Below, piece after piece: positions 31,089 to 43,600 of a stretch of 59,312 bases of DNA; position 1 is the first letter of the stretch; each line of letters begins with the position of its first letter. This DNA is from Chromera velia (Eukaryota; Sar; Chromeraceae), in assembly GCA_018398765.1 (NCBI GenBank), contig JAHBMJ010000025.1, forward strand, positions 1 to 59,312. Direction: 5' to 3'. The notes beneath the pieces are model-generated. The model did not search any database, had not been told where the DNA came from, and saw only the letters and a list, made by a program, of their open reading frames with translations. The position numbers and the translations under genes are program-made.

Positions 31089-34000
31089 AATTTCCCTCAC
31101 ACTGTCAGATCCCCTCCTTGACGGTCTGTCCGACTCTCCCCCCTCCTCTTCTGGGAGCGGTGCCTGAGAGAACGAAGCAGAACTTCAGGGGAGCAAGGGG
31201 GGTCTTGAAGTCGTAGCTGATGCTCATTGCCTGTGTGTGACAGCCACCCGGGAGGGGAAGTGTGTGAGGCTCGGAAAAGAAGAAGAGGATTCTGGATGAC
31301 AGAGAAAGAAAGAGAAATGTCACAGAGAGAAGGAGGAGAATACGTGCAGTGCATGTAGCTTTTGCCTTCCTTCTTTCAGCTTTGCGACAGGGGTTCCCTG
31401 TCTGTCTGAAGGAGACGGGGGGGGTCCGTGAAGCGAAGAGAGGGGGGGAAGGGACTGATCGAGAGGTGACACAAAGGGTATGTCTCTTTTGAGAAGCTCG
31501 TGCATGGTTTGGCGTCTCTCCTGTGATTTTTCTCCCAGGACGCTGATAGAGATTGCGGGTTGGCAAGAAGTGAAAGAACATGTAGACGTACAGTGAGGGA
31601 GGGTGAGGGAAAGGGTGAAGGGATGATCCGAGGGGAATCCTTGGAGATGGAAGAAGTGAGCGTGTGGCCGTCTGTGTTTGTCTGTCTCCCCTTTCTCGGC
31701 GGCAGAGGGCATGCAGACTGCCGCGAAAGAGAGAGAAAGATACTCGATCGATCACGTAAGAGTTGGGGAAAGGGGATAGATAATTGTCACACGCGGGTGC
31801 ACAAAAAGTTTATTCGATCTATCTCGTGTCTTCCTTCTTTCAGCAGGCCTTGCAAAAAGGGATGAGTTGTCTCTCATGCAGGAGAAAAAAGGGATCATCC
31901 TGTGAGGGCAAAATTAAGGGGGGGCCCAGGGGGGGTTGCATGGGGTGGGACGGCAAGGGAATGCATAGAGACGAAAGGAAGAGGCTCGACGTCCTTTTTG
32001 GCCCTCGATCCTCTCCTGTCATGCTTCTTCTTTCGGCATTATAGGAACTTCAGCTGCATGGACCGCTCTAGCTGATCGAATCATTTGTTGATCGAGAGGG
32101 TGAACGGATGACTGCATGAGGGGGAACCTTTAGAGAGGGTTCAAGAGAGCGTGCAGCTGACAGTGTCCCTCTGCCAGTTTTCTTTCTCTCAGCCTAGCTC
32201 TCAGCTCAGTTTGATGGAGTGCGTCGCTGTCTGAAGAAAAAGGAGAGACTGTAAAAGAGGAGGCCTGGCCGGTGAAGAATCAAGAGACTTGAAGGTTCTG
32301 AGGGACGAGCGAGCGAGAACGGGAGCTAGCCTCAGGGAGGCAGGCAGGCAGGCAGGCAGGAGGCCTTCCTTCATTCCTTTGCACGTTGAGAGAGACTCTT
32401 CCTTCCCACTTCCTCCCTCGTACACCCTGGCAGGCAGCCAAGCAAGCAGGCAGGCAGGAAGATGAAACGTTAAGTCATGCACTCGATCTGTTGCCCTGAG
32501 CTAGCTTGCCGTCATTCGATGTCTCATGCAGCTAGAGTCTCGATCTGATCGATTGGTTCGATCAACTTGCACGAGCCTGTGAAGGGAAGACCCAGGGGGG
32601 GGGGGAGGGGAGGGGAGGGGGCCCAGGACATTTGAACAGAACCTTGATTACAACTAGACGAGGGAAAGAACCTCGCAGCTGCGTGTTCCTTCTCTCAACA
32701 AGGCAGGGACGTTGATCGCTCCTCTTCCTCTGAAAAGAAAAGGAGACGGTGGGGGGGAAGGAAGGAAGGAAGTCGACTGAGGGCAACTCAGGACGAACAC
32801 AAAGAATTAAATTGCATGGGGGGCGTGCATAATTTTGTCTCCCCCGCTCTAGCGCAATCTGCTGCATGTGTCCTCTCACTGTCTCGCAACCACAGATAGC
32901 GAGTCATGTGTTGTCCTTTGGTTGAAGAGTTTCCTTCATTCCTTCCTTTCGGACGTCTCGAGCTTGACAATGTGATCTTTGTTTCTTCTTCCGACTGCAT
33001 CTTGCCGTGTGCTGTGAGTCACGGAGTCCCACTGAGTGGCCACCGGAATAGCTCTCTCTGGGGTGAGGAATTCTTGCATTTCCTCTCCTAAGCTGTCACG
33101 GGCGTGATGCGCGTCCTTTTCAGTAGGGCCAGAGAGGGTCTGTGTGGGTGCTCGCATCCGGTGGGACGTGTAGTACCGTGCATGTATCTGCGTGTGTGCG
33201 TTGCAAGGAAGAAGGGGACACGTGGGAAATGGACCTCGCATGCAGTCGACACAGACTACTGTGGCACTGATGGATAGTCAGGAAGGTGGACATGTGTAGG
33301 CAGCAGCAAGCAGAGTGTATGAGTGGCTGAGACGTGAGGGAAGGCCCTGAAGGGGTGAGGAGGTAGGGATCGAGGTGGGGCGAGTCAGAGGAGGGTTACC
33401 TTTCGCTAGCTGGAGCAAGCAGGGTATCTGGCGTCGAAGAGTCACTGTCCACTATTTAAGTTCAATTAAACCCAGTACGATAAACCAGTGCTTCACCGGC
33501 ATGCAACAGTGCACGCGGCACGCCTAGAGTATACGCATATATGCATATTTAGTTTTATCTTTTTCTGACTCGTTTATTTGCTGAATATTGAGACAACAAC
33601 TGACAAATCCTCAGCAACAAAAATAAATTAACTTATATATTTAATAGAGACTTTGACAGAAATATTAAAGACTTATAAAGTTGTTTCAATTTCTAAACAA
33701 TGAATCACTTTCTAATAAATTCATTCCATGCATGAATTATTAATTTTGGAATAAAGCTACTGTTTAAATTATCTAGAAACTTATTTGCATGCATACAGTG
33801 TTCTATGCTAACAAAGGGTTTGTGAAAGTCTAACAGTAACGCTCTGACAGGTTAAAAGGTTTCTGATTGAGAGTTGCTTTTAGAGCTTACAGTTTGAATC
33901 ACTCAAAGATTGTTATTATTATTCTTTTAGTCATAATGACATTAAATTTTAACATGCACAGTCTTTGTCATTAAATGCATTCGGTCTCAGTGATTATCAC

Positions 34001-34640
34001 TGTCAGAGAGGTACAATGGGAATTAAAAGAGAGATGGAAGCAATTCAAATGTTTAAAAAAAAAAAAAAAGTGTCAGAGTACATGTGATTGAGGGTTCATG
34101 CATGCGCACATCCGAAAATGACTTAAGTTTTTCCCCGCCTGATCGATCGGCCGCGCGCGCAAAGCGCGAGCATAGCGCGAGCGCTCGATTATGTAGATGC
34201 GTCGTGAACGTATACATGCATGCATGTACGATCGATCGAATTAATGTTTCGATGCGTCGATCAGCATTTACATATATAGCATGAACACATTTCGACATCA
34301 TTTGACAGATCTAGCTTCATACAGCTGTCTCTACGTCTGCTGTTATCCCGATCTTTATACATCCCGATACAGTTCCGGGGAAAGAGATTCAAGCAAGCAG
34401 GGGCAGTGATGTATATAGACGGATCGGAAGATTCATCCTCAAGTCTTTGTGAGAAAGAGCGTCTCGTCGGAGTTTCGGCTCTCTTGAATTGCTTCGCACT
34501 CTCAATACGTATCAACAAAATCAAATGCAAAAGATGCTACGCGATAACTCTGCGGAGATCCCTGTCAGCTAGCCTGTCAGGAATTTCGAGTCAAACATAC
34601 ACGCACGAACCCCTCTATCTTTTTATCCTTTGGGTACAGG
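31089..34640. other. Long gene-free stretch
   Basis: This region of about 3.5 kb has no supportable gene. From 31100 to 33450 it is GA/CT-rich with short G runs and GGCA repeats (about 32338-32360 and 32440-32458). From about 33450 to 34060 it is AT-rich with ATGCAT words and a 14-base A run near 34055. Around 34140-34190 there is a GC-rich patch of CGCGAGC words next to GATCGATCGG. Position 34639 ends in a TACAG acceptor directly before the ATG of the next gene, so an upstream untranslated exon may lie somewhere in 34200-34600. Confidence 0.5.
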
Positions 34641-37615
34641 ATGAACAATACAGAGGAGGGATGGAATCCCGGAGGCGGCAACGCCGTGGAGGACGTGGCC
34701 CCTGATGCCGAAACGCGGCCTCAAACATCTGTGCTCCACCTGAAGGGTATAGAGAGATTCACGCACTTGATCTCTGATGTCAAGAAGTCTCTCGGGAACA
34801 GTACTTCTGAGAAAAGGGCGGAGGAGCAAAAGATTTTGGTGGAAGAAGCAGAAACGCAAATTGCGGGAAGTCGTGAGTATGCGAGAATCCTTGTTGACGT
34901 CAAGGGAAAGATGGTGGATTTATTTCAGAACATGCTGGATGAAATCAATGACCACATTGAAAGGGGACAAGAATTCAACACACTGGTCCAATTCCCCCCA
35001 GACCAGGATCCATCACCCACACGGACGCAGGCTGGGAATAACGGTCGAATGGTTTTGGCTGATATGTTCTCAGAGGACTTTGGTGCCGATCTTGCGGTCA
35101 GACAAGACCGGGTGGACGCGATCTTGGCAGACATGGGAAAGCGCATCCTGTCCTGCTGCTGGTCCGAAGTCCTTCCTGAGGATGGAAAAAAAGTTGGCGC
35201 CCTTGAGCTGCAGGTCAGTGAAGGGATAAGTGCCTTGGCAGAGAACGGAAGCATAAAGAGGCCTCCAGAAATCCACAAAAAAGACAGTATCGGCTGCACG
35301 AAAGAACAGGGCTCTGACTATTCCCGTCCTATTTCATGAGGTTTGGACAGAATTGCAATACAAAATGAAGATCTCTGAGGCACTCCTCCTTACAAGCCAG
35401 CACCCCTCCCCCCCCCTTTTTAAAATTCTTGTCCGGCCCTGCCCTCCTGTCTGTTTTGCGGTGCGATTGCAGAATCAAAGTTTGATCGAGCGCCTGGCGA
35501 CCTGCATCGGTCAGAAAATGGAGTTGGAGAAAAAACTGAACCAGTGCCGGATGGAGTATTTCAAGGAACTCACCCAACTGAGAGACCAGTTGCTGCTGCA
35601 GAAAAAAGTCCAAAACTACCAACCCCTAGATGCTCAGTGGTTTGTCTTCACAGGGTACCTCGATGAGACCACCCAGGAAATTTTGAAGGACAAAATCAAC
35701 TCAGTGGGAAAGAGGTGCGTACGTATGTCTTTTGCTTTCTTTGTCTTGCCGCTCTTTCCCATCTGTATCCATAAATGAATGTACTTAGTTTTCTTTCTCC
35801 ACATAAATGATCCTTTTATCCTGCCTGCTTCTCCTACTGAATGAAGATGGGTGCCCTATGATGGAAAGATGCCTGTCAGTTCTCTGTTCAGTCAATTCCC
35901 TGTCCTGTCCTGTCTGTCCCAACTGCCTTGATTGCTTGCTAAAACGAAACCTGAATGCTTCTTTGCTCCCCTTTGAAGGCCTTCTTGGTCCCTTCAATCA
36001 AGACATTTTGACGAATCCATGTAAAGAACTGACTCTACAGCTATGGTCATACAGACGCACTGGTACGTAGACAAACATCCTCTATTCTCCCTGCCTGACC
36101 AGGTGTCGTGAAGAGTATGAGAAGAAGGACACGCATTCATTTTCATGCAGAATGTACATGTATACATATGCTGTATGAAAATGAATGCAATCTCCTTTTC
36201 CAGGTATCACGAAGAGTACGAGAAGAAAGACAAGCTTGCTGACATGTTGAGGGCACGCATCCAGGTTCTGGAGCGTGCCTTGATGAAGAGAGGACAGACG
36301 ATACCTCTGGAGGACGGGGTGCCCTGTCCCCCCCCCCCTCCATCCAAACCAGAGACCCCCGCAGCGCTGCTGCCCCCAATAGGAGGAGACGGCGGAGACG
36401 GAGAGGAGGGGTTGAAGGGCGACTGTGGGGCTGTGCTGAAGGGGCTGGTGCTTCGAGAGGCCAACGATCCAGAGAGGGTCTTTGACGTCTTCTACAAAGA
36501 ATACGCAGATAGACTGGAGGGGAAGTTCAGAAAGTCAGTGGGAAAGAAAAGGGATCGGGGGCTTTCGGGCCTTCATTAACTTTTGTTCTCTGTTGTTCTT
36601 CGGTTCATTTGTTTTGTTTTGTTTTCTTCTGCTTTCTCGTCAATCTGATCTCGCCTTAATTCTGGCTTTTGTCCGGAAGCCGTTGTCTGACTTTGACTGC
36701 TTCTCACTCATATTCCCTTCTGGTAACACTTAACTTGACCGTTTCGTTTTTTTTTTTCAGACTGATGCAAAAGTTGATCGCTGCCGAGATCGGGAAGCAG
36801 AGGGCAGAGACAGAATTGGAGATTGAGAGAATACAGAAAGCGGCAAAGGATCAGGAGGCAAAGCTGCAGGAGGAACTAGCAAAGGTCAGTCAAATCCGCT
36901 GAATTCCATCCACAACATGCAGAAATAACGCAACGCTCAAATCCAAAGCTGCTCCCTCCCTCCCTCCCTGTGAGGACGCATTCCTTCCTTCCTGCAAGGG
37001 GAAGGGGTTTCCTGCAGACAGTGGTGGGGTGTGCCTAGCTCAAGAGGAGTTCATGCAGAGACACAATCAATCAGATGATCAGAGGGAGGACGACGGACGA
37101 AGAACTCGTTGGACTCATATCTTGATTTTCCCTTCCCTTCTCGCTGTGTGTGCCGTTCTGTTCTTCATCGTCTTTTCTCCCCCTCTCTCCTCTCCTCTTC
37201 CTTACTTTCCGTACGCACGTTGTTTCTCCGAGTCTTGCTTTACATGGTCTTTCTTTGCGACGTTTAGATCCACGCACCCCACCAACGCTACTAGCTGTGT
37301 CATGTTTGCCCTCCTCTGGGAGCGGCCTCTCGAGAGTCAACTGACGATCCACCCACATCACCTACCTGCAGGAGAGAGCACGGGTGTCAAACCTTCAAGA
37401 GGCACTGAACGCTTGCAAGTCAGCCAGCCAGCAGCCAACCCATGCAATAGAGTGATCCATCAGTGTGCTGGACGACTTTCATAGAGAAAGTCCTTGGTTG
37501 CGTTTTGTTTTTTCCCGTTGCTCTTTACTCGCCTCCTGGCCCATCTGCTTTCCGCATTCTCTCTTTTGAGCTTTCCAAGCGACCTCCAGAAACAAGATAG
37601 AGGCGCCATGTGCGG

Positions 37616-37656
<41 letters not shown>

Positions 37657-40600
37657 ATGACTGATGGAAAACCCGAAATGCAGACAAGGTGCCGGGAAGG
37701 CTGGAGCAGCCGACGCAGTTCTGCAGGACCAGCTCCAGAAGAGCCAGGCCGAGCTTAAGGAGGCCACAAGTAGAATCCAGGCCTTGGAGAAGGAACTGCA
37801 GGAGAAGTCGGAGAGATTGTCCAAGGAGGAGGAGGCAGGGAGGGAGGCTCAGGAGGAGGTCAGGAGACTTCAAAAGAGGGTGGCGGAACTGGAAGCAGAA
37901 GTCGAAAACATCGGCGCATCCCACAGGGTCAGTCAGTTGAGTCAATTCATTGATCTAATTGCATACATCCATGGGCTTAATTGGTTTGTGGAGGGGGGTT
38001 GCATGAGTCGGGGGGCGTGACTGACGACCGATTTCTTCGATCTGCATCATATGCATGGGGGGGTGCATGCCCTCGAGACAGAACCTGCCTGCCTGGGTGC
38101 CTGCCTGGGTACAGACAAACATATTGACGGCGGAAGGAACAATTCAACAAAGAGAAGGAATGATAGACGTGTGTGTACGTCTGGGTTGAGTCTGTGCGGA
38201 AGTATGAGTATTCATTCTGCCTGTGTCTCCGGTTTTCTGTATACATGTCTGGCTCTCTGTCTCGTCTGTTCGTCAGGTAGATGAACCTCTGTCTTGTCTG
38301 TTCGTCGTGTTGCTCCGTCATTTGCCTTGATGAACCATTCATTCCCTTTGCTCTGGCGCCCTTGATGATTTGGGTTGTCGTTGCAGGCTCTGGTCACAAA
38401 GTACGAAGAGTTGAAGAATGCGAAGCCCGAAGAGCCTGCTAAGGTAAGTTTGTGATTTGCTACCTGTCTCCTTTGACAGGAGCCGTAAAGAAGCACACCT
38501 AGGATCAGAAAGGGTTCATCATAAAATTGTTCCTCTCCGTGCTTCATCTCTCTCCTTGTATTTTTCTTTCCGCCCTTCATCCAACTCTACTCTTCTTCTT
38601 CCCTTAATTTCCTGCAGCCACCCGAAGGCCCGAAGGAGCGTCCCCTAACTCCGGAACAGCGCAACCTTGAATTAGAGTTCACCCAGAACAAGCTGAAGGA
38701 GGCGGAGGAAGAGGTCCTGCAGCTGCGCCAAGAGACCAGAGACCTGCGCAGCCAGACGATGAATCTAGAGGATCTCCTGAAGACAGCAGAAGAGAAGGCG
38801 ACAGAGGGAGCGGAGGGAAGGAAGAAGGCTGAAGAGAGAGTAGAGGAAGTCGAGAGAGAGTTGCAGAGACAAAACACGAAAATGAAAGAGCTTGCGGACA
38901 CGAGAGATCTTGCCAATGCGGATCTTCAAGCAGCACGGGAGAAGGCTGCGAGAAGGCAGTCCGGTTTCGCACAGACAGAAATTGTATTCACAGAACCAAC
39001 CCAGACAGAGGAAGAAAGCAAAGAGGAGGATCAAGGTAACCAGACAGAGCGGCGCCTCTCCGCCTGTCCTCGAGAGATGGCTGCACAGACGGATGACTGG
39101 CTACTGGACGAGATTATTGAAGCCATCATTGCAGATCGTCTTCCGCCACCACAGGAGAAATCAGATGAACCATCAGAGGGAGACGGCGACGCCACTGTGA
39201 TTGTAGAAGAGCCCAAGGAAGCGCCCCCTCCGGCGCCGCCACAGCCGCAGGGAGGCATGACGGGATGGCGTCGTAGGAGTTCTGTCCTCGCAGCGCAGCA
39301 GCAGAAGGAAGAACTTGAAAGATTGAAGGAACAATTGAAAGAGAGGGCCTCCCGTACCACCGCACCTTCAGGAGACACGGAAGAAGCTGAGGTTCAGACT
39401 GTCTTCACATGGGTCCTGCAGACGCTCGGCTTCACGGAGAATCCCTCCAAGGACCAGCAGAGAGCAATGGAAGAGAAGGAGGAAAGGGAAGCAGCCAAGA
39501 GGGAGGCAGAACTGTCAGTCCATATGATGAACACAATTTGTTTTTGTGCGGTATTTCAGCTCAGCATGGATGGAGTTGGAGAAAAGAAGAGCGCAGCACT
39601 CTGTCTGTCTGTTTATATGTGTGTCTGTCCGTCTGAATTCGACGGGCAGTGCCAACTGGTTGCAGTGACGTGCAACCAGTTCTTGATTCCGTCAAACGGT
39701 GCGCTGGCGTGCATGTGAGCTTTTTTTCAATCCCTTTTTTTGACTCCCCAACTAAGTGAGGTATTCCCCCCTCTCCCCCTCCTCTCTGCTGCTGTGATTG
39801 ATCGCTTTTTTTCTTTGCAGCAAGACGAGGAACCCGAACTTTCCTCTGGAGGCTGCACTCAATGCCAGAAGGCCGCCATTCGGTGATTATTTTGCCTTTG
39901 TTTGTTCTGAGTCAGCGAAGGGGAGATAAGTCATCGGGAAAGTAAGAGAGAGAGCCGGCTTCTTCCCACTGTCTATGAATCAGTTTTTCCTCGTCTGTCT
40001 AGTCAGTCCGCGTTCCTCCTGTTTCTCGACGACACACGCATCCATGGAATGCGTAAATAACAATGCGCAAAAACAATTAGACCGTTTACGTACATTGTGC
40101 TCGTATGAGTGTATATCTGGGTGCGTGTCGTTTTGTCTTCCTGTCGAATGTGCACGCACAAATGCAGGAGAGGGAAGCGGCCGCATCTCTGCAGCAAATC
40201 TCCGGGATTGCCTGTCGATCTGCATGCGCCGGTGGGTTGAAAGACTTCTCTTGTACTCTCTAAATAAGCGCAGGGGACCGTCTTTTCTCCCTTCGAGGGC
40301 GCCATCTCTGGCCTGTTCTACGACTTTTAACCTTTTTTCTCTCCTTCCTTGTGTCCGGACAGTCTGTCCAATTTCTCTCGAACTTAAGGAGGTTTGTGGA
40401 TTCTGAGGCGGTCAAACTAGACCGGACTGGTTCTTCTTCGATGAAATTCCGTTTTTCTATCTACATTTCTGAGCACATTTTTGTGCAGTGTGGAGAAGAA
40501 TTTTGAGAATCGGGACGAGATCAGAAGGGACCTGAGGAGCGAGATGAGAGACTGGGTGCGTCTTGTGAGCATCTTGGCGGACTCTGAACTTCCGGACCTC

Positions 40601-43600
40601 AGGCCCCAAATACGGCAGCTGCTGCTGTCCAACGGAATCTCCATGCATGTGATCAACCAGATGCCTGCAGAACATGTCAGTGAGGGAGGGAGGGAGGGAG
40701 TGAGTGAGTGAGTCAGGGAGAGAGGGAGGCAGGGACAGAGACCCTAGCTCTTCTTTAGACTGATTATAAATGGGGATCCATCGACCCTTCTGATTCTGTA
40801 AATACATTCTGATTTGTAACAAATTGCATGCACGTATCACGTACAGACAGACAGAAAGACAGCACTCTTAAGAGCAGAGGAATGCAGGTTCATTTTGGTT
40901 GATGTCTACTCATGTAGATCACGTGACTTTCAGCTTTGTCAGAGCATCTCCCTCTTTCTTTCTTTCTCTTTCCCTGTCTGTTTGAAGTGAACTGCATCAA
41001 TTGCTGCTGCAATGAACTGACCTGCTTGACTTAACTTAACTGTGTGCACGCACTGACTGCATGCAGCTGGACTCCCTTGCCGCTGGGTGGCACGAGATCT
41101 TTGCGGCAATTCTCCGTCTCCTCTCGGAGGACCAGCCGGGGTTCCTCGTTGAAATGGACGTCAGAGACTCGGCAAAGAAAGACATGCTCACCAGGAGTCA
41201 GTGGAGGAGGGGGAAGGGAAGGAGTGACATTGCGGCCGTGGCTGCGAAGTTGGCAAAAACAAACTTAATTCTCCGTACGCCTGCCATGATGATCTGGGGG
41301 GGTCCTGCTTGCCTGCGTGTTGGCTGTTGTCTCTTCGGTGCCTCTTCGTCTTGCCCTCTTCACGAGGAGAGCGCTGTCTGTCTTGTCCCCTCCTTCATTC
41401 TGCCTGTCTTTCTCTCTGGCTGACCATCCATCTGCCTGGCTGCCTGGCTGCAGGGTTGACGAAGCGAGCGTCAACAAAGGTCGCACACTCAGAAATGGCC
41501 TCGGTCAGTCAGTCAGTCTGACTGTCTCTCCGTCTGTTTCTCTGTTTGTTTGCAGAGATACACTGATGAATAGATCGCTGCATTGAGGCAGATACACACA
41601 CACATACACACACATACACACACATACACACATATGCTCACAAAGAGAGAGGGAGAGACGGGGGAAGGTTCCTTGTACTGTCTTTTCTTTTCTGTAGCGT
41701 GTATCCCCACTCATCCATATCAATCAATCGATGCATGCATGGTTTCTTAATCCTCCCTCCCTCAATGCATGCATTCAAACAAACAAACAAACACACAGGG
41801 TCTCCTGGACATTTCCATGACGGGAGCTCGTTCGAGTAGCGTTTTGGTGCCGGGGCAAGATGGCGACGGGGAGGAGGGAGAGGGAGATGAGGACTCACCC
41901 GAAAAGGCGGAGCCCGGAGGGGCAGGGGGCATTGCGAGTCTTGCAAAGGCATCACCAAAGAAACCGAAAATGGCCGCAGGGTTCGGTCCTAGGCCGATTG
42001 TCCGAAAAGACTTAGACAAGGACAAGGAGAGGTCGTCTAGATTCATCTCACCCCCTCCTGCGTCAATTGCCACGTCAGGAGGCAATCAGGCTTCCCCCTC
42101 CTCCCGTTTGATGGGATTTCCTGGCCTAGGTCTGCCCGGAGGGTCCGAGGGTGGGGAGACTAGAGAGCGCAGCGAGGGGGCGGGTGCTTCACCTTTGCGA
42201 CGCCCAGCCCCCATGCTCATACAGCAGCAGCAACAACAACGGGAGAAGCAGGCAGCGTCAATCCGCAGGAACAGCAAGCCGATAGGCGAATTACCTGGAG
42301 TGTTTGGGCTCGGACAGTCACAGCAATTGATTGGAGGGGGGGGGGGATTCGGGGCCATCAGGGGGCCTCCACCTCTCCGGGGGAAGGGGAATCGGAAGGA
42401 AACGTCTCCGTCTGGATCCCCTCGTGTGCCGGGGCCCTATCTGACTCCTTCCCCGTCTCTTCCCGCAATTCCCGGGGCCCTTGGGACCTCCAGTGGTCCA
42501 GGGGAAGACGCAGAGTCTCCCGCTAACCGTCGGGAAGGCAGACTTGTGAAGGGTCCGGGTGCGATGAAGGGAGCCAAGTTGAGAAGCACAGATGATGCCT
42601 CGTCGGGTGGCATGTCGTTCAGATATAAGCCCAAATTTGAAGATGCAGATGGGGCAGCCAGCTCTGTTTACCCGTCTCCTCACGCGCCGCGCCCGTTGTC
42701 TGGGGTGCGACAAGGGCAGGCAGCGGAGACGGAGCGAGCGAGTGAGGTGATTGAAGGCAGTCCCATGAGAGAAGAGGAAACCGGCGGGGAGCAATTTACT
42801 AGAGAGGCAGCCGCCCGACCGTTGGATTTATTCAGAGAGAAGTTACGTAGATTGTCGGAATCGAAAGTAGACTGGGGGGGGCTGTTTGAGGCTGCAAATA
42901 GAGAGGCATCCAGAAGGTCCTCTCTTGCTGCCATTGGGATTGCGGGTGCAGGTGGAGGCGCGCATTCAGCGTCACAACCGAACTTGTCAGTTCCTCACGA
43001 AGTGCCTGCGGGTCAGTTTTTGGGGCCTGGGGGAAGAACCCCCCCCTTCCCTATGGGTGCAGATGGACAAGGAGAAGGAGAAGGAGCAGAGGTGCATGGA
43101 GGGGAGGAGGGATCAATTTTGGGTGTGCGTCATTTGTTGCCCTTGTCTGAGACTGCTCTTTCTGATGAGAGCGGAATGGAGGAGGGTGAGGGAAGAAGAG
43201 AGAGGGACAGGTCAGACAAGGTGAAGGACAGAGAGAGATCCAGGCGGATTGCGAAGAAGCTCATGTCAGGAGAGGGGCTGCACAGTGGAAAGAAGGTCAG
43301 TCAGTTCACAAAATTATATATTGTGGGCATTCAAAAAGAGAGGGAAAAAAACGAATCGAAAGGAAATGCCATTCGGTCATTTGCATACAAACTTAATTTT
43401 CTTCTTGAGCGACGCACATTCTAATTCAGTGATGCAAACCATTTCCTTCCTGCCGTTTGAAAGAAACTGACCTGAGGCATTGATTGATTGTACTTGCGAA
43501 AAGGAAATCCAAAGGCGCATCTTTCTCAGACTTCCAGGCCAAAATTTTCCAATTTCTGTTCTCTCCTTTCGTTTTCTTTTTCAGTGCAATTGCTTGCGCA

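Noticed and set aside
31105-31755. A 216-codon minus-strand frame
   Set aside because: Ser/Pro/Arg-rich low complexity with no domain or splice partners; probably a chance frame in CT-rich DNA.
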